Shown here one piece after another: positions 10,454 to 21,636 of a stretch of 64,000 nt of DNA; the first letter of the stretch is position 1; every line of letters begins with the position of its first letter. The notes under the pieces are model-generated. The model worked only from the letters and a program-made list of their open reading frames with translations. It ran no database searches and had not been told where the DNA came from. The position numbers were made by a program, and so were the translations under genes. Where the stretch lies: contig NZ_FTMJ01000011.1 in NCBI RefSeq assembly GCF_900156095.1, forward strand, positions 62,001-126,000, given 5' to 3'. This DNA is from Aeromonas sp. RU39B. Lineage in GTDB: Bacteria > Pseudomonadota > Gammaproteobacteria > Enterobacterales > Aeromonadaceae.

Positions 10454-10472
10454 ACGACACAAGGAGAGACCC

Positions 10473-11384
10473 ATGCACCTTCTGACCGGAACCGAATTCG
10501 ACCAGGCCCAACTGACGGACCTGATCAACCTGGGCAAGGCCATCAAGGCCGATCCGAAGAAATACAGCCAGTCGCTGGCAGGCAAGAACATCGTCACCCT
10601 GTTCGAGAAGCCCTCCCTGCGTACCCGCGTCACCTTCGACATCGGCATCGCTCGCCTCGGTGGTCACAGCGTCTATATGGACCAGCAGAACGGTGCATTG
10701 GGTAAGCGTGAGTCGGTGAAGGATTTCGCCGGCAACCTGTCGCGCTGGTGCGAAGGGATCGTCGCCCGGGTGTTTGATCATCAAACACTGGTTGAGCTGG
10801 CTGAGTATGGCACCGTGCCGGTGGTTAACAGCCTGTGCAACCTCTATCACCCGTGCCAGGCCTTCGCCGATTTTATGACCATCGCAGAAAACTATTCCGA
10901 TATGTCCAAGGTGAAGCTGGCTTATCTGGGCGATGGCAACAACGTCAGCCACTCCCTGCTGCTGACCGGCGCCATCCTCGGCACCGATGTCACGCTGGTC
11001 TGCCCCAAGGGTCACGGCCCGGATGTGCAGATCTTCCAGCAGGCCCAGGCGCTGGCTGCGCAAAGCGGCGCGACCTTGGTGGTGAGCGATGACATCAAGG
11101 CCATTGAAGGGTTTGACGTCGCCTACACCGATACCTGGGTGTCGATGGGCGATACCACCCCGATGGAACAGGTCATGGATATCTTCATGCCTTATCAGAT
11201 TAATCAGGCGCTGCTGGATCGCACCGGTATCCGCCACGTGCTGCACTGCCAGCCGGCCCACCGCGATCTGGAGATCACTTCAGAGGTGATGGACGGTCCG
11301 GCTTCTCTGATCCTCGACGAGGCCGAGAACCGCATGCACATCCAGAACGCCATCCTGGTTACCCTGCTGGGCGGCCAACACTGA
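10473..11384 (+). CDS. argF: Ornithine carbamoyltransferase
   Basis: A 303-residue cytosolic enzyme that makes citrulline from ornithine and carbamoyl phosphate. The carbamoyl-phosphate motif is [10 protein letters not shown] (SLRTR at 48-52) and the C-terminal ENRMHIQNA is typical. It resembles the short OTC type found inside arg clusters of marine gammaproteobacteria, not E. coli ArgI/ArgF. The ornithine-side motif, usually HCLPA, reads HCQPAHRD (Gln260), a single-base difference from a Leu codon. The gene lies 19 bases after argB, preceded by AAGGAGAG. Confidence 0.94.
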   Translation: MHLLTGTEFDQAQLTDLINLGKAIKADPKKYSQSLAGKNIVTLFEKPSLRTRVTFDIGIARLGGHSVYMDQQNGALGKRESVKDFAGNLSRWCEGIVARVFDHQTLVELAEYGTVPVVNSLCNLYHPCQAFADFMTIAENYSDMSKVKLAYLGDGNNVSHSLLLTGAILGTDVTLVCPKGHGPDVQIFQQAQALAAQSGATLVVSDDIKAIEGFDVAYTDTWVSMGDTTPMEQVMDIFMPYQINQALLDRTGIRHVLHCQPAHRDLEITSEVMDGPASLILDEAENRMHIQNAILVTLLGGQH

Positions 11385-11416
11385 ATCGACAACGAATCGT
11401 CACGGAGAGAAAAACA

Positions 11417-12652
11417 ATGAGCACCATCAACAAGATCGTACTGGCTTACTCGGGCGGCCTGGATACCTCGGCCATCATTCCCTGGCTCAAAGAGCACTAT
11501 GACGCTGAAATCGTGGCGTTTGTTGCCGATGTAGGTCAGGAGCGCGAGGATCTGGAAGGCATCGAGGAGAAGGCGATCGCTTCCGGTGCCTCCAAGTGCA
11601 TCATCAAGGACCTGCGCGAAGAGTTCATCAAGGAATATGTCTACCCGACCCTGAAGACCGGCGCCATCTATGAAGGTACCTACCTGCTGGGTACCTCCAT
11701 GGCTCGTCCGGTGATCGCCAAGGCCATGGTTGAAGCTGCGCTGGCCGAAGGCGCCGATGCCATCTCCCACGGTTGCACCGGCAAGGGTAACGATCAGGTG
11801 CGTTTCGAAGGTGCCGTAGCGGCGCTGGCTCCGCATCTGAAGGTGATTGCTCCTTGGCGGATCTGGGACATGCGCTCCCGGGAAGATCTGCTGGCCTATC
11901 TGGAAGCCCGCAACATTCCGTGCAAGGCCACGCTGAAGAAGATCTACAGCCGTGACGCCAACGCCTGGCACATCTCCACCGAAGGTGGCGAGCTGGAGAG
12001 CACCTGGAACGAACCGTCCGAAGCCGTCTGGCAGTGGACCGTGCCAGCCGAGCAAGCCCCGGATCAACCGGAGTACGTCAAGCTGACCGTCGCCAAGGGC
12101 GAAGTGGTGGCTGTGGATGATAAGACCATGACTCCGCACCAGATTCTGGTGCACCTGAACGAGCGAGCCGGTAAGCATGGCGTGGGCCGTGTCGATATCA
12201 CCGAAAACCGGATGGTCGGTATGAAGTCCCGTGGTTGCTACGAAACCCCGGGCGGTACCGTGATGGTTGCTGCACTGCGCGCCGTGGAAGAGCTGGTGCT
12301 GGATCGCCCGACTCGCGCCTGGCGGGAAAAACTCGGTGCCGAGTTCTCCCATCTGGTCTATGACGGTCGCTGGTTCACCCCGCTGTGCAAGGCCATTGTC
12401 GCCTCTGCCAACGCCATCGCCGAAGATCTGAACGGTGAAGTGGTGCTCAAGATGTACAAGGGCCAAGTCACTGCGACCCAGAAGAAGTCGCCCAACAGCC
12501 TCTACTCGGAAGACTTCGCCACCTTCGGTGCCGACGAAGTGTACGACCAGAGCCACGCTGAAGGCTTCATCCGTCTTTACACCCTGGCCAGCCGGATTCG
12601 CGCCATGAAAGAGCAGAATCAGGATGTTGGCGGTGCGCACACTCACGGTTAA
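11417..12652 (+). CDS. argG: Argininosuccinate synthase
   Basis: A 411-residue ATP-dependent ligase joining citrulline and aspartate. The N-terminal PP-loop is [13 protein letters not shown]. Further family motifs are [26 protein letters not shown] and [13 protein letters not shown]. It belongs to the short bacterial type 1 ASS group, unlike E. coli ArgG, which is longer. Fourth gene of argCBFGH, preceded by a GGAGAG ribosome site. Confidence 0.97.
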   Translation: MSTINKIVLAYSGGLDTSAIIPWLKEHYDAEIVAFVADVGQEREDLEGIEEKAIASGASKCIIKDLREEFIKEYVYPTLKTGAIYEGTYLLGTSMARPVIAKAMVEAALAEGADAISHGCTGKGNDQVRFEGAVAALAPHLKVIAPWRIWDMRSREDLLAYLEARNIPCKATLKKIYSRDANAWHISTEGGELESTWNEPSEAVWQWTVPAEQAPDQPEYVKLTVAKGEVVAVDDKTMTPHQILVHLNERAGKHGVGRVDITENRMVGMKSRGCYETPGGTVMVAALRAVEELVLDRPTRAWREKLGAEFSHLVYDGRWFTPLCKAIVASANAIAEDLNGEVVLKMYKGQVTATQKKSPNSLYSEDFATFGADEVYDQSHAEGFIRLYTLASRIRAMKEQNQDVGGAHTHG

Positions 12653-12728
12653 GGTGTGACAGGGTGGCCGCCCGGCGGTCACCCTGATAAGAAGAGAGAC
12701 GGGATAATCAGTTCACAGGAGTATCGAG

Positions 12729-14111
12729 ATGGCACTTTGGGGCGGGCGCTTTAGTCAGGGCGCGGATGTCAGATTCAAGCAGTTCAACGACTCCCTGCGC
12801 TTCGACTATCGTCTGGCAGAGCAGGACATTCAGGGCTCGATGGCTTGGGCACGCGCCTTGGTCAAGGTCGGGGTGCTGACTGCCGAGGAGCAGGGCAAGC
12901 TGCAGCAGGCCATGGATGCCTTGCTGGTGAGCGTGCGCCTCGATCCGGAGCAGATCCTGGTGTCCGATGCCGAAGACATTCACTCCTGGGTGGAAGGCAA
13001 GCTGATCGACGCCGTGGGCGATCTGGGCAAGAAGCTGCACACCGGTCGTTCCCGTAACGATCAGGTGGCGACGGATCTCAAGCTCTGGTGCAAGGCGCAA
13101 GGTGAGCTGCTGCTGCACTCGGTCCATGCCCTGCAAAAGGGGCTGGTGGAGTGCGCTCGCGCTCACCAAACCACAGTGCTGCCCGGTTACACCCACCTGC
13201 AACGGGCGCAACCGGTCACCTTCAGCCACTGGGCGCTGGCCTATGTGGAGATGCTGGAGCGCGACTACAGCCGCCTGCAGGATGCGCTCAAGCGGCTCGA
13301 TACCAGTCCGCTTGGTTGCGGCGCGCTGGCCGGTACGGCCTATGCCATCGACCGTGACGCACTGGCACTCGACCTTGGCTTTGCTGCGGCAACACGCAAC
13401 AGCCTGGATTCGGTCTCGGATCGCGATCATGTGGTCGAGCTGATGAATGTGGCGTCCCTCTCCATGACCCACCTGTCGCGCTTTGCCGAAGATCTGATCT
13501 TCTACAACACCGGAGAAGCCGGTTTCCTTGAACTCTCCGATGCGGTGACCTCGGGCTCCTCCCTGATGCCGCAGAAGAAGAACCCGGATGCTCTTGAGCT
13601 GATCCGTGGCAAGGCTGGCCGGGTCGTGGGCGCCCAGATGGGGATGCTGATGACCCTCAAGGCACTGCCGCTGGCCTACAACAAGGACATGCAGGAAGAC
13701 AAGGAAGGGCTGTTCGACGCGCTGGATACCTGGCACGACTGCCTCGACATGGCGGCGCTGGTGCTGGTGGATCTCAACGTTAACAGCGAGCGGACCAAGG
13801 CGGCGGCGCAAGGCGGTTATGCCAATGCTACCGAGCTGGCCGACTATCTGGTGGCCAAGGGGATTCCCTTCCGTGAAGCGCACCATATCGTCGGTGAAGC
13901 CGTGGTCTACGCCATCAGCGTACAAAAGCCGCTAGAAGAGCTGACGCTGGCCGAGTTTGCCCGCTTCAACCCGCTGATTGGTGAGGATGTCTATCCGAAC
14001 CTTGAACTGGATGCGACCTTGGCCAAACGGGTTGCCAAGGGCGGTGTGGCACCGCAGCAGATCGATGCGGCCCTGACTGCCGCCGAAGCCCTGCTGGCTG
14101 CGCGCAGCTGA
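12729..14111 (+). CDS. argH: Argininosuccinate lyase
   Basis: A 460-residue fumarase/aspartase-superfamily enzyme that cleaves argininosuccinate to arginine and fumarate. It begins [27 protein letters not shown], the catalytic-serine loop [12 protein letters not shown] and [14 protein letters not shown] are all present. It stops at normal ArgH length. There is no C-terminal acetyltransferase (ArgA) fusion such as occurs in some Vibrio and Alteromonas relatives. Last gene of the operon, followed by a clear terminator. Confidence 0.97.
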   Translation: MALWGGRFSQGADVRFKQFNDSLRFDYRLAEQDIQGSMAWARALVKVGVLTAEEQGKLQQAMDALLVSVRLDPEQILVSDAEDIHSWVEGKLIDAVGDLGKKLHTGRSRNDQVATDLKLWCKAQGELLLHSVHALQKGLVECARAHQTTVLPGYTHLQRAQPVTFSHWALAYVEMLERDYSRLQDALKRLDTSPLGCGALAGTAYAIDRDALALDLGFAAATRNSLDSVSDRDHVVELMNVASLSMTHLSRFAEDLIFYNTGEAGFLELSDAVTSGSSLMPQKKNPDALELIRGKAGRVVGAQMGMLMTLKALPLAYNKDMQEDKEGLFDALDTWHDCLDMAALVLVDLNVNSERTKAAAQGGYANATELADYLVAKGIPFREAHHIVGEAVVYAISVQKPLEELTLAEFARFNPLIGEDVYPNLELDATLAKRVAKGGVAPQQIDAALTAAEALLAARS

Positions 14112-14131
14112 TTGGCAACATATTGAATAGT

Positions 14132-14158
14132 AACGGCAACCCTCGGGTTGCCGTTTTT
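14132..14158 (+). terminator. Rho-independent terminator of argCBFGH
   Basis: AACGGCAACCC at 14132-14142 pairs with GGGTTGCCGTT at 14145-14155, followed by a T run to 14158. It lies 20 bases after the argH stop. Confidence 0.9.
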
Positions 14159-14168
14159 CGTTTCTACG

Positions 14169-14621
14169 TCAGGCGCGGGCACTGAGCAGCTGGCCGCTGC
14201 CTTGCTGCAGGCTGTCGCGAAAACGGCTGATAAACGAGCCGAGATCAGCTTGCGGCATGCCAAGTTGCTCTTCCAGTGCCGAGAGGGAGCGCTGCAAGTT
14301 ATCACCGCTGCTGCCCGCTGTGCCGCTCGACAGCTTTTGTTGCAGGCTGGCCAGCGCATCAGGCAACGACTGGCCGGACGAAGAGCGTTTGAGCTCCTGC
14401 ATCAGGTCACTCATAAAGTGATTGATGGCCGAGCTTTCGGTATCACCAGACGGGTTGTTGGCTCCGAGCCCGGAGAAGAGGCTTTGTAGTGTGGGCGACA
14501 AGTTGGGCTGCGCCGTGGTCGCAGACGAGGCGGCTGGCGCCGGTTGCGAGGAGCTGCTGAAAATCTTGCTGCCGATATTGAAGGCCAGTGAGGCCAGGGG
14601 TAACAGCGCGCCAATCGACAT
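14169..14621 (-). CDS. Ser/Gln-rich protein of unknown function
   Basis: A 150-residue protein I do not recognise. It begins MSIGALLPLASLAFNIG, a short hydrophobic stretch lacking an obvious cleavage site. A Ser/Ala/Pro-rich linker follows (about residues 22-60), then a predicted helical half rich in Leu, Gln and Ser (DLMQELKRSSSGQSLPDALA; SLSALEEQLGMPQADLG). The ATG at 14621 was chosen because AAGGA lies 8 bases upstream. Upstream ATGs overlap that ribosome site. It is transcribed convergently with argH. The composition suggests a membrane-associated or secreted helical protein, but no function is inferred. Confidence 0.6.
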   Translation of the reverse strand: MSIGALLPLASLAFNIGSKIFSSSSQPAPAASSATTAQPNLSPTLQSLFSGLGANNPSGDTESSAINHFMSDLMQELKRSSSGQSLPDALASLQQKLSSGTAGSSGDNLQRSLSALEEQLGMPQADLGSFISRFRDSLQQGSGQLLSARA

Positions 14622-14715
14622 GATCATCATCCTTGCATCAACAGATAATGAGAACTTGCATCCTTCGGGCCATTTTTTGTGCTGTTGTTAACTTTTTTGC
14701 AACCTGTTGTTTTGC

Positions 14716-16323
14716 TTAATCATCACTGGCGACCCGTACCCGGCAAACTGCATGGGGGATACCCTCGGCGGCAAAGAATTGCAGCCAGCGGATCTGGTGG
14801 GGCTGCAAATCGTCGCCGGGGCCTTTGACCTCGACCAGGCAATACTCCCCGTCACGAAACAGCACCAAGTCGGGCAGCCCGCTGCGGTTACTGCGCACGT
14901 CAAACAGCAGTCGGGTCAGCATGGCTTGCCAGTGATGGCGCGGGATCACGCCCAGTGCTTGTTCGAGCAGTGAGCGGGGCAGGCGATCCCACACCACCCA
15001 GTCGTTGGCGATCCCCTGTTTACGCTCATAGCGCAGCAACAGCTGCTCGCGGTAATCCGGTGCAGCCAATTGTGCCCAGGCAGCGGCAATCTGCGGGCGA
15101 CGCCGCTCGGCAAAGGTCGATGAATAGAGATCAGCCGGCCCGCGTTGGTAGCGGTTAAAGAAGGCGCCCGGCAATGGCGCAAACAGGGCATCCCAGAACA
15201 GTAGGCCAAAGATGCCACCGAGCAGGGCGTTCTCACACCAGCCACCGTGCCAACCCTGTTGGGCGAGGGCGGTCAGTGCGGCCTCTTCCACCCGACCGGG
15301 CCAGGGGGAAAGGGTTAAATCCAGAGCCGGAAATTCCGGGCGACGATGGCGTGGCACTCTGTGGCCCAGCGCTCTGGCCAGCTTTTCTTGCAACGTGCGC
15401 AGTACGGCCCGCTCCTCTTCATCGCGTGGCGCGGCGGTCATCCCGGCCAGCATGGCGGCTGCTTGGGCGTGCTCATCGCGTTTGAGCCAGAGGCGAACCT
15501 GGCGCTCCCGCGCCGGAGGCATCTGGCAATCGGCGTAGAGATGCAGCGCCAGCTCATCATCACCGCAGCGCTCCAGATCGCGAGCCAGCGCCAGTTGCAG
15601 CCGCTCACGGCGCCGCGCCAGAGGTGGCCAGTCAGAGCGGGCAGGCAATGTCGGCCACCAGTTGGCGGCGACCTCGGGGCCGGTATTGGCACGCTCGACG
15701 AGCCACTGCGTTTGCCACTCATCGAGTGCCCAGCGAGCATCGAGCTGCTGCCGGCTCTGGAACAGTCGGCTGGCCGGATCGAGCGGATAGCTTTCATAGC
15801 GATAGTGACCCAGATCGAGCAGTACAAACTCGGTCAAATCCTGCTCGCGATTGCCAAAAAACAGCAGCAGAAAGCGCGCCAGCAACGCCTTGTCCAGCAC
15901 CTGCAGGCATACAAAGGGAAGCGCGGGAAGCGGCGTGTTGGCCAGCTCATCGAGCAGTGCTTCCTTGCGGGCGCTGCGCGGCAGGTGCGGTGCCAGACTC
16001 AGAATCTCGGGGCGGGTCAGCAGGGCACCCAGCTCAGGCCAGTCAGGCTGCGCCAGCCGGATAAAACCGGTCTGTGCCAATTCATCCAGTGGCAGCGCAC
16101 CAATTTCCGGATAGTGCAGCTTGTCGGCGCGAAACCACTCCCCTTTGCGCGATAGCAGGCGCACCAGCAGGCAGGCGGCAGGGTGGGAGAGAGCCGCAAA
16201 GCGGGTTAGCCAGGCGTGCTCGTCGCAGAGCAGCAGATCGGCATGCCGCTTGGCAATATCTGCCAGCAGTAGCCGGAAGTTGTGCAGGTAGTAGTCGGGC
16301 GCCAGCTCAACCGGTGTGACCAT
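14716..16323 (-). CDS. FAN1-like VRR-NUC domain nuclease
   Basis: A 535-residue protein ending in a VRR-NUC nuclease domain. The PD-(D/E)xK core is GLPDLVLF (Asp485) then CLVEVKGPGDDLQ (Glu498, Lys500), followed by HQIRWLQ, the pattern of FAN1. The preceding about 430 residues are helical and Arg/Leu-rich, consistent with the SAP/TPR-like DNA-binding region of bacterial FAN1 homologues. Characterised bacterial FAN1 is a structure-specific 5' flap nuclease able to process interstrand crosslinks. The start overlaps the end of the upstream DMT gene by 17 bases, so the two are likely cotranscribed. Confidence 0.85.
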   Translation of the reverse strand: MVTPVELAPDYYLHNFRLLLADIAKRHADLLLCDEHAWLTRFAALSHPAACLLVRLLSRKGEWFRADKLHYPEIGALPLDELAQTGFIRLAQPDWPELGALLTRPEILSLAPHLPRSARKEALLDELANTPLPALPFVCLQVLDKALLARFLLLFFGNREQDLTEFVLLDLGHYRYESYPLDPASRLFQSRQQLDARWALDEWQTQWLVERANTGPEVAANWWPTLPARSDWPPLARRRERLQLALARDLERCGDDELALHLYADCQMPPARERQVRLWLKRDEHAQAAAMLAGMTAAPRDEEERAVLRTLQEKLARALGHRVPRHRRPEFPALDLTLSPWPGRVEEAALTALAQQGWHGGWCENALLGGIFGLLFWDALFAPLPGAFFNRYQRGPADLYSSTFAERRRPQIAAAWAQLAAPDYREQLLLRYERKQGIANDWVVWDRLPRSLLEQALGVIPRHHWQAMLTRLLFDVRSNRSGLPDLVLFRDGEYCLVEVKGPGDDLQPHQIRWLQFFAAEGIPHAVCRVRVASDD

Positions 16324-17224
16324 CGCCCGTCACCTTGCGATAGCGTTTGCCGTATTTGAGCTGCTGAATCAGCAGCGCCGCGATAATCAGTGCCAGACCC
16401 ACCGGGGTGGCGGGGTGGATCTGTTCACCCACCAGAAAGCGCAGCAGCAGTAGCGAGGCAAATGGCGAGATAAAGATCAGGTTACTGATGGGGGCGGTGT
16501 TGGTTGCGTGGCGCAGGGCCAGCAGCCAGAGCACGAAGGCAAAACCCATCTCGAACAGACCGACATAGATGGCGCCGACCCAGCCCTGCCAAGCGGTTAA
16601 CTGGAAGTCAGCGAGCAGAGCGGTCGCGACCACAATCCACGGAATGCTGATTAGAAAGCCGAGCAGCAGGCTCACCACCGGATCGCCCTGATGACGGGTG
16701 TTGAGAATCCAGGAGCCGGCCCAGATCAGGGTCGATGCGAGTGCTAGCGCGACGCCGAGGGGGTTGTCGAAATGCAGCCCCAGCACGTCCCCCTTGGTGG
16801 CGATCACCAGTGCCCCAAAGTAACCCAGCACGATAGCCACACCGTCACGCTTACGCAGCTTCTGGCCCAGAAACGGCACCGCCAGCAGTGACAGGGTGAT
16901 GGCCCAGGTGTAGTTGAGGGTCTGCGCCTGCTGGGCGGGCAGCAGATCATAAGCTTTGAACAGCAGTAGGTAATAAAGGAAGGGGTTGAGGGTGCCCAGC
17001 GTCACATAGTAGAAAGGGCGCGCCTTCATATATTGCCCGAGCAGTGCCAGCTTGCCTTGCCAAGCGACGATGGCGAGCAAGGTGAGGGCGGAGGTGCAGG
17101 CGGCAACCAGCAGCAATTGCACCGGTTGAAAGTACTGCAGTGAGAGTTTGAAGGCGGTCGCCACCGTGGACCACATCGCCACGGTGCAGAGGGCAAACAG
17201 ATAGGCTTTTTTCTGATCTTTCAT
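16307..17224 (-). CDS. EamA/DMT-superfamily transporter
   Basis: A 305-residue, ten-helix inner-membrane protein with two EamA halves, unrelated in detail to the transporter at 2.2-3.1 kb. The N-terminus MKDQKKAYLFALCTVAMWS is typical, and the second repeat includes TLIWAGSWILNTRHQ. The start at 17224 was chosen over the 78-residue N-terminal extension, which runs into the S10 promoter region and has no membrane or family signal. The substrate is unknown. It is divergent from the S10 operon and overlaps the VRR-NUC gene by 17 bases. Confidence 0.85.
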   Translation of the reverse strand: MKDQKKAYLFALCTVAMWSTVATAFKLSLQYFQPVQLLLVAACTSALTLLAIVAWQGKLALLGQYMKARPFYYVTLGTLNPFLYYLLLFKAYDLLPAQQAQTLNYTWAITLSLLAVPFLGQKLRKRDGVAIVLGYFGALVIATKGDVLGLHFDNPLGVALALASTLIWAGSWILNTRHQGDPVVSLLLGFLISIPWIVVATALLADFQLTAWQGWVGAIYVGLFEMGFAFVLWLLALRHATNTAPISNLIFISPFASLLLLRFLVGEQIHPATPVGLALIIAALLIQQLKYGKRYRKVTGDGHTG

Positions 17225-17328
17225 GGATAACGCAAACCGGGGAAACGGAGCCGAATCAGGCGAGTCTACCAGCTTTGCACTGCCCTCCGCAGTGGGTATG
17301 AAAATTGAACAATATCTGTCCCGGACCG

Positions 17329-17356
17329 TTGCGCGACGGGCAAATTTCTGTATAAT
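17329..17356 (+). promoter_or_regulatory. Sigma-70 promoter of the S10 operon
   Basis: -35 TTGCGC at 17329-17334, a 16-base spacer, and a perfect -10 TATAAT at 17351-17356. Transcription would start near 17363, leaving a leader of about 163 bases before rpsJ. Confidence 0.75.
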
Positions 17357-17362
17357 TCCGTC

Positions 17363-17837
<475 letters not shown>

Positions 17838-17859
17838 TTACGGAAAGAGGTTGATAACA

Positions 17860-18492
17860 ATGACAATCGGTCTTGTAGGTCGCAAAGTGGGTATGACCCG
17901 CGTCTTCACTGAAGATGGCGTTTCTATCCCGGTGACCGTTATCGAAGTTGAAGCTAACCGTGTAACTCAGGTCAAGTCTGTAGAAACCGACGGCTACAAT
18001 GCTATCCAGGTTACCACTGGCGCCAAAAAGGCCAGCCGTGTGACCAAGCCGGAAGCTGGCCACTTTGCCAAAGCAGGCGTTGAAGCCGGCCGCGGTCTGT
18101 GGGAATTCCGTCTGAACAACGGTGAGACTTTCACTGTTGGCAACGAGCTGAAGGTTGATATCTTCTCCGAAGTTAAGCTGGTAGACGTTACTGGTACTTC
18201 CAAGGGTAAGGGCTTCGCCGGTACTGTTAAGCGCTGGAACTTCCGCACCCAGGACATGACCCACGGTAACTCCCTGTCCCACCGTGTACCGGGCTCCATC
18301 GGTCAAAACCAGACCCCGGGCCGTGTATTCAAGGGCAAGAAGATGGCTGGCCATCTGGGTAATGAGCGTGTAACCACTCAGAACCTGGAACTGGTCCGCG
18401 TTGACGTTGAGCGCAACCTGCTGCTGGTTAAAGGCGCAGTTCCTGGCGCGACCAACGGCGACGTGATCGTTAAACCCGCCGTCAAAGCGTAA
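17860..18492 (+). CDS. rplC: 50S ribosomal protein L3
   Basis: A 210-residue protein with N-terminus [20 protein letters not shown] and the conserved long-loop sequence [18 protein letters not shown], which reaches towards the peptidyl-transferase centre and carries the methylated Gln of E. coli L3. An early assembly protein of the large subunit. AAAGAGG lies upstream of the ATG at 17860. Confidence 0.98.
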   Translation: MTIGLVGRKVGMTRVFTEDGVSIPVTVIEVEANRVTQVKSVETDGYNAIQVTTGAKKASRVTKPEAGHFAKAGVEAGRGLWEFRLNNGETFTVGNELKVDIFSEVKLVDVTGTSKGKGFAGTVKRWNFRTQDMTHGNSLSHRVPGSIGQNQTPGRVFKGKKMAGHLGNERVTTQNLELVRVDVERNLLLVKGAVPGATNGDVIVKPAVKA

Positions 18493-18509
18493 CGTCTGAG
18501 GAGATAGTA

Positions 18510-19115
18510 ATGGAATTGGTAATGAAAGACGCCCAGAGCGCTCTTCAAGTTTCCGAAACTACCTTCGGGCGTGAATTCAACGAAGCCCTGGTTCACCAGG
18601 TCGTCGTTGCTTATGCCGCTGGTGCTCGTCAGGGTACCCGTGCGCAGCTGACTCGCTCCGAAGTGTCTGGTGGCGGCAAGAAGCCGTGGCGTCAGAAGGG
18701 TACTGGTCGTGCCCGTGCTGGCTCTATCCGTTCGCCGATTTGGCGTTCCGGTGGCGTGACCTTCGCAGCCAAGCCGCAAGATCACAGCCAAAAGGTTAAC
18801 AAGAAGATGTACCGCGGTGCCATCCGCAGCATCCTCTCCGAGCTGGTCCGTCAGGATCGTCTGATCGTGGTCGAGAAGTTCGCTATCGACGCACCGAAGA
18901 CCAAGGCTCTGACCGCCAAGCTGAAAGAAATGGAACTGTCTGACGTTCTGATCGTGACTGCTGAAGTCGATGAGAACCTGTTCCTGGCTGCTCGCAACCT
19001 GTACAAGGTCGACGTGCGTGATGTTGCCGGTATCGACCCGGTTAGCCTGATCGCTTTCGACAAGGTTCTGATGACTGCTGACGCAGTGAAGCAAATCGAG
19101 GAGATGCTGGCATGA
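18510..19115 (+). CDS. rplD: 50S ribosomal protein L4
   Basis: A 201-residue protein, the same length as E. coli L4, starting [20 protein letters not shown]. The extended loop [16 protein letters not shown] lines the peptide exit tunnel. In E. coli L4 represses its own operon through the S10 leader, and the same is inferred here. It overlaps rplW by 4 bases. Confidence 0.98.
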   Translation: MELVMKDAQSALQVSETTFGREFNEALVHQVVVAYAAGARQGTRAQLTRSEVSGGGKKPWRQKGTGRARAGSIRSPIWRSGGVTFAAKPQDHSQKVNKKMYRGAIRSILSELVRQDRLIVVEKFAIDAPKTKALTAKLKEMELSDVLIVTAEVDENLFLAARNLYKVDVRDVAGIDPVSLIAFDKVLMTADAVKQIEEMLA

Positions 19116-19414
19116 TCCGTGAAGAGCGTCTGCTGAAAGTTCTGAAGGCTCCGCACATCTCTGAAAAGAGCACCATGGTTGCCGAGAAGCTGAACACTAT
19201 CGTGTTCAAAGTAGCTTCTGACGCTACCAAGGCGGAAATCAAAGCCGCAGTTGCGAAACTGTTCGAGGTCGAAGTTGAGACCGTCCGTACCCTGAACATG
19301 AAGGGTAAGACCAAGCGTACTGGTGCACGCGTAGGCCGTCGTTCCGATTGGAAAAAGGCTTATGTGACCCTGAAAGCTGGTCAGGACATCGACTTCATGG
19401 GCGCAGCCGAGTAA
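19112..19414 (+). CDS. rplW: 50S ribosomal protein L23
   Basis: A 100-residue protein that forms the ribosomal docking site for trigger factor and SRP at the exit of the peptide tunnel. It begins [20 protein letters not shown]. The conserved central segment [14 protein letters not shown] is present. ATGA overlap with rplD suggests translational coupling. Confidence 0.97.
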   Translation: MIREERLLKVLKAPHISEKSTMVAEKLNTIVFKVASDATKAEIKAAVAKLFEVEVETVRTLNMKGKTKRTGARVGRRSDWKKAYVTLKAGQDIDFMGAAE

Positions 19415-19429
19415 GAGGAGTTCTGAAAA

Positions 19430-20251
19430 ATGGCAATCGTTAAGTGCAAGCCTACTTCTCCGGGCCGCCGCCACGTCGTCAAGGTCGTCAACCAGGATCT
19501 GTACAAGGGTAAGCCCTTCGCAGCCCTGCTCGACAAGAAAGAAAAGACCGGTGGTCGTAACAACAACGGTCGCATCACCACTCGTCACATCGGTGGTGGT
19601 CACAAGCAGCACTATCGTATCGTTGACTTCAAGCGCAACAAGGACGGGATCCCGGCCAAGGTTGAGCGTCTGGAATACGATCCGAACCGTACCGCTAACA
19701 TCGCTCTGGTTCTGTACGCAGACGGTGAACGTCGCTACATCCTGGCTCCGAAGGGCATGAAGGCGGGTGACGCCATCGCCTCCGGCGCTGATGCAGCCAT
19801 CAAGGTGGGCAACACTCTGCCGATGCGCAACATCCCGGTTGGTACTACTGTACACGCCGTTGAGATGAAGCCGGGCAAGGGTGCTCAGCTGGCTCGTTCT
19901 GCTGGTGCTTTCGTTCAGATTCTGGCTCGTGAAGGCAACTATGTGACTCTGCGTCTGCGCTCCGGCGAAGTTCGCAAGGTTCTGGCTGACTGCCGCGCCA
20001 CCATCGGCGAAGTAGGCAATGCCGAGCACATGCTGCGTCAACTGGGTAAAGCTGGTGCTAGCCGCTGGCGTGGTATTCGTCCGACCGTTCGCGGTATGGC
20101 GATGAACCCGGTAGACCACCCGCACGGTGGTGGTGAAGGCCGTAACAAGGGTATCCAGCCGGTATCCCCGTGGGGCCAGAAGTCCAAGGGCTTCAAGACC
20201 CGCAAGAACAAGCGCACCGACAAGTACATCGTACGCCGTCGCAACAAGTAA
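19430..20251 (+). CDS. rplB: 50S ribosomal protein L2
   Basis: A 273-residue RNA-binding protein required for subunit association and peptidyl-transferase activity. Conserved motifs are [17 protein letters not shown] and, near the C-terminus, [19 protein letters not shown], containing the invariant His that is essential in E. coli L2. GAGGAG precedes the start. Confidence 0.98.
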   Translation: MAIVKCKPTSPGRRHVVKVVNQDLYKGKPFAALLDKKEKTGGRNNNGRITTRHIGGGHKQHYRIVDFKRNKDGIPAKVERLEYDPNRTANIALVLYADGERRYILAPKGMKAGDAIASGADAAIKVGNTLPMRNIPVGTTVHAVEMKPGKGAQLARSAGAFVQILAREGNYVTLRLRSGEVRKVLADCRATIGEVGNAEHMLRQLGKAGASRWRGIRPTVRGMAMNPVDHPHGGGEGRNKGIQPVSPWGQKSKGFKTRKNKRTDKYIVRRRNK

Positions 20252-20551
<300 letters not shown>

Positions 20552-20561
20552 GGGGAAAATG

Positions 20562-20906
20562 ATGGAAGCTATCGCTAAACACCGTTTCGCCCGTACTTCT
20601 GCACAGAAGGCTCGCCTGGTCGCTGATCAAGTACGTGGTCTGCCGGTAGACAAGGCTCTGAACATCCTGGCTTTCAGCCCGAAAAAGGCTGCTGTGCTGG
20701 TGAAGAAGGTGCTGGAATCTGCCATTGCTAACGCCGAGCACAACGAAGGTGCCGACATCGATGCACTGCGTGTTGCAACTATCATGGTCGACGAAGGTCC
20801 GTCCATGAAGCGCATCCGTCCTCGTGCTAAAGGTCGCGCGGATCGTATCCTCAAGCGTACCTCTCACATCACTGTAGTGGTATCCGACGCTAAGGCTGGG
20901 AGATAA
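20562..20906 (+). CDS. rplV: 50S ribosomal protein L22
   Basis: A 114-residue protein (E. coli 110), starting [20 protein letters not shown]. Its beta-hairpin tip, around [18 protein letters not shown], lines the exit tunnel and is the usual site of macrolide-resistance changes. It carries a four-residue C-terminal extension relative to E. coli. Two adjacent ATGs occur (20559 and 20562), and the second has better spacing from AGGGG. Confidence 0.96.
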   Translation: MEAIAKHRFARTSAQKARLVADQVRGLPVDKALNILAFSPKKAAVLVKKVLESAIANAEHNEGADIDALRVATIMVDEGPSMKRIRPRAKGRADRILKRTSHITVVVSDAKAGR

Positions 20907-20909
20907 GCA

Positions 20910-21623
20910 ATGGGTCAGAAAGTTCATCCTAATGGCATTCGCCTGGGTATTACCAAGCCCTGGAACTCTACCTGGTACGCGAATACCAAAGATTTCGCTG
21001 ACAACCTGTACGGCGATTTCCAAGTACGCCAGTTCCTGACCAAGGAGCTGAAGAACGCCTCTCTGTCGCGGATCACCATCGAACGTCCGGCCAAGAGCAT
21101 CCGTGTGACCATTCACACCGCTCGTCCGGGTGTCGTGATCGGCAAGAAGGGTGAAGACGTTGAAAAACTGCGCAAGGCCGTTGCCAAGATTGCTGGCGTC
21201 CCTGCTCAGATCAACATTTCCGAAGTCCGCAAGCCGGAGCTGGATGGCAAACTCGTTGCTGACAGCATCACTTCCCAACTGGAACGTCGCGTTATGTTCC
21301 GTCGCGCCATGAAGCGCGCCGTGCAAAACGCCATGCGTCTGGGTGCCAAGGGCATCAAGGTGGAAGTATCCGGTCGTCTGGGCGGCGCTGAAATCGCTCG
21401 TACCGAATGGTACCGCGAAGGTCGTGTGCCGTTGCACACCCTGCGTGCCGACATCGACTACGCAACTTCTGAAGCCCACACCACCTACGGTGTGATCGGC
21501 GTTAAGGTTTGGATTTTCAAGGGCGAAGTTCTGGGTGGCCTGGCTGCAGTTAACGCTGCTGCCGCTGCTGCTGCTCAAGAGCCTGCTCCGTCCAAGCCGA
21601 AGCGCAAAGGCCGCGGTAAGTAA
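20910..21623 (+). CDS. rpsC: 30S ribosomal protein S3
   Basis: A 237-residue protein with an N-terminal KH domain ([18 protein letters not shown]) and a C-terminal RNA-binding domain. It sits at the mRNA entry channel and has helicase activity in the ribosome. The C-terminus is Ala-rich and then basic ([20 protein letters not shown]), slightly longer than E. coli S3. Confidence 0.98.
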   Translation: MGQKVHPNGIRLGITKPWNSTWYANTKDFADNLYGDFQVRQFLTKELKNASLSRITIERPAKSIRVTIHTARPGVVIGKKGEDVEKLRKAVAKIAGVPAQINISEVRKPELDGKLVADSITSQLERRVMFRRAMKRAVQNAMRLGAKGIKVEVSGRLGGAEIARTEWYREGRVPLHTLRADIDYATSEAHTTYGVIGVKVWIFKGEVLGGLAAVNAAAAAAAQEPAPSKPKRKGRGK

Positions 21624-21636
21624 GGAGACTCGGTAA

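Noticed and set aside
11204-12682. Minus-strand open frame of 492 codons
   Set aside because: Antisense to argG. No family motifs or ribosome site.
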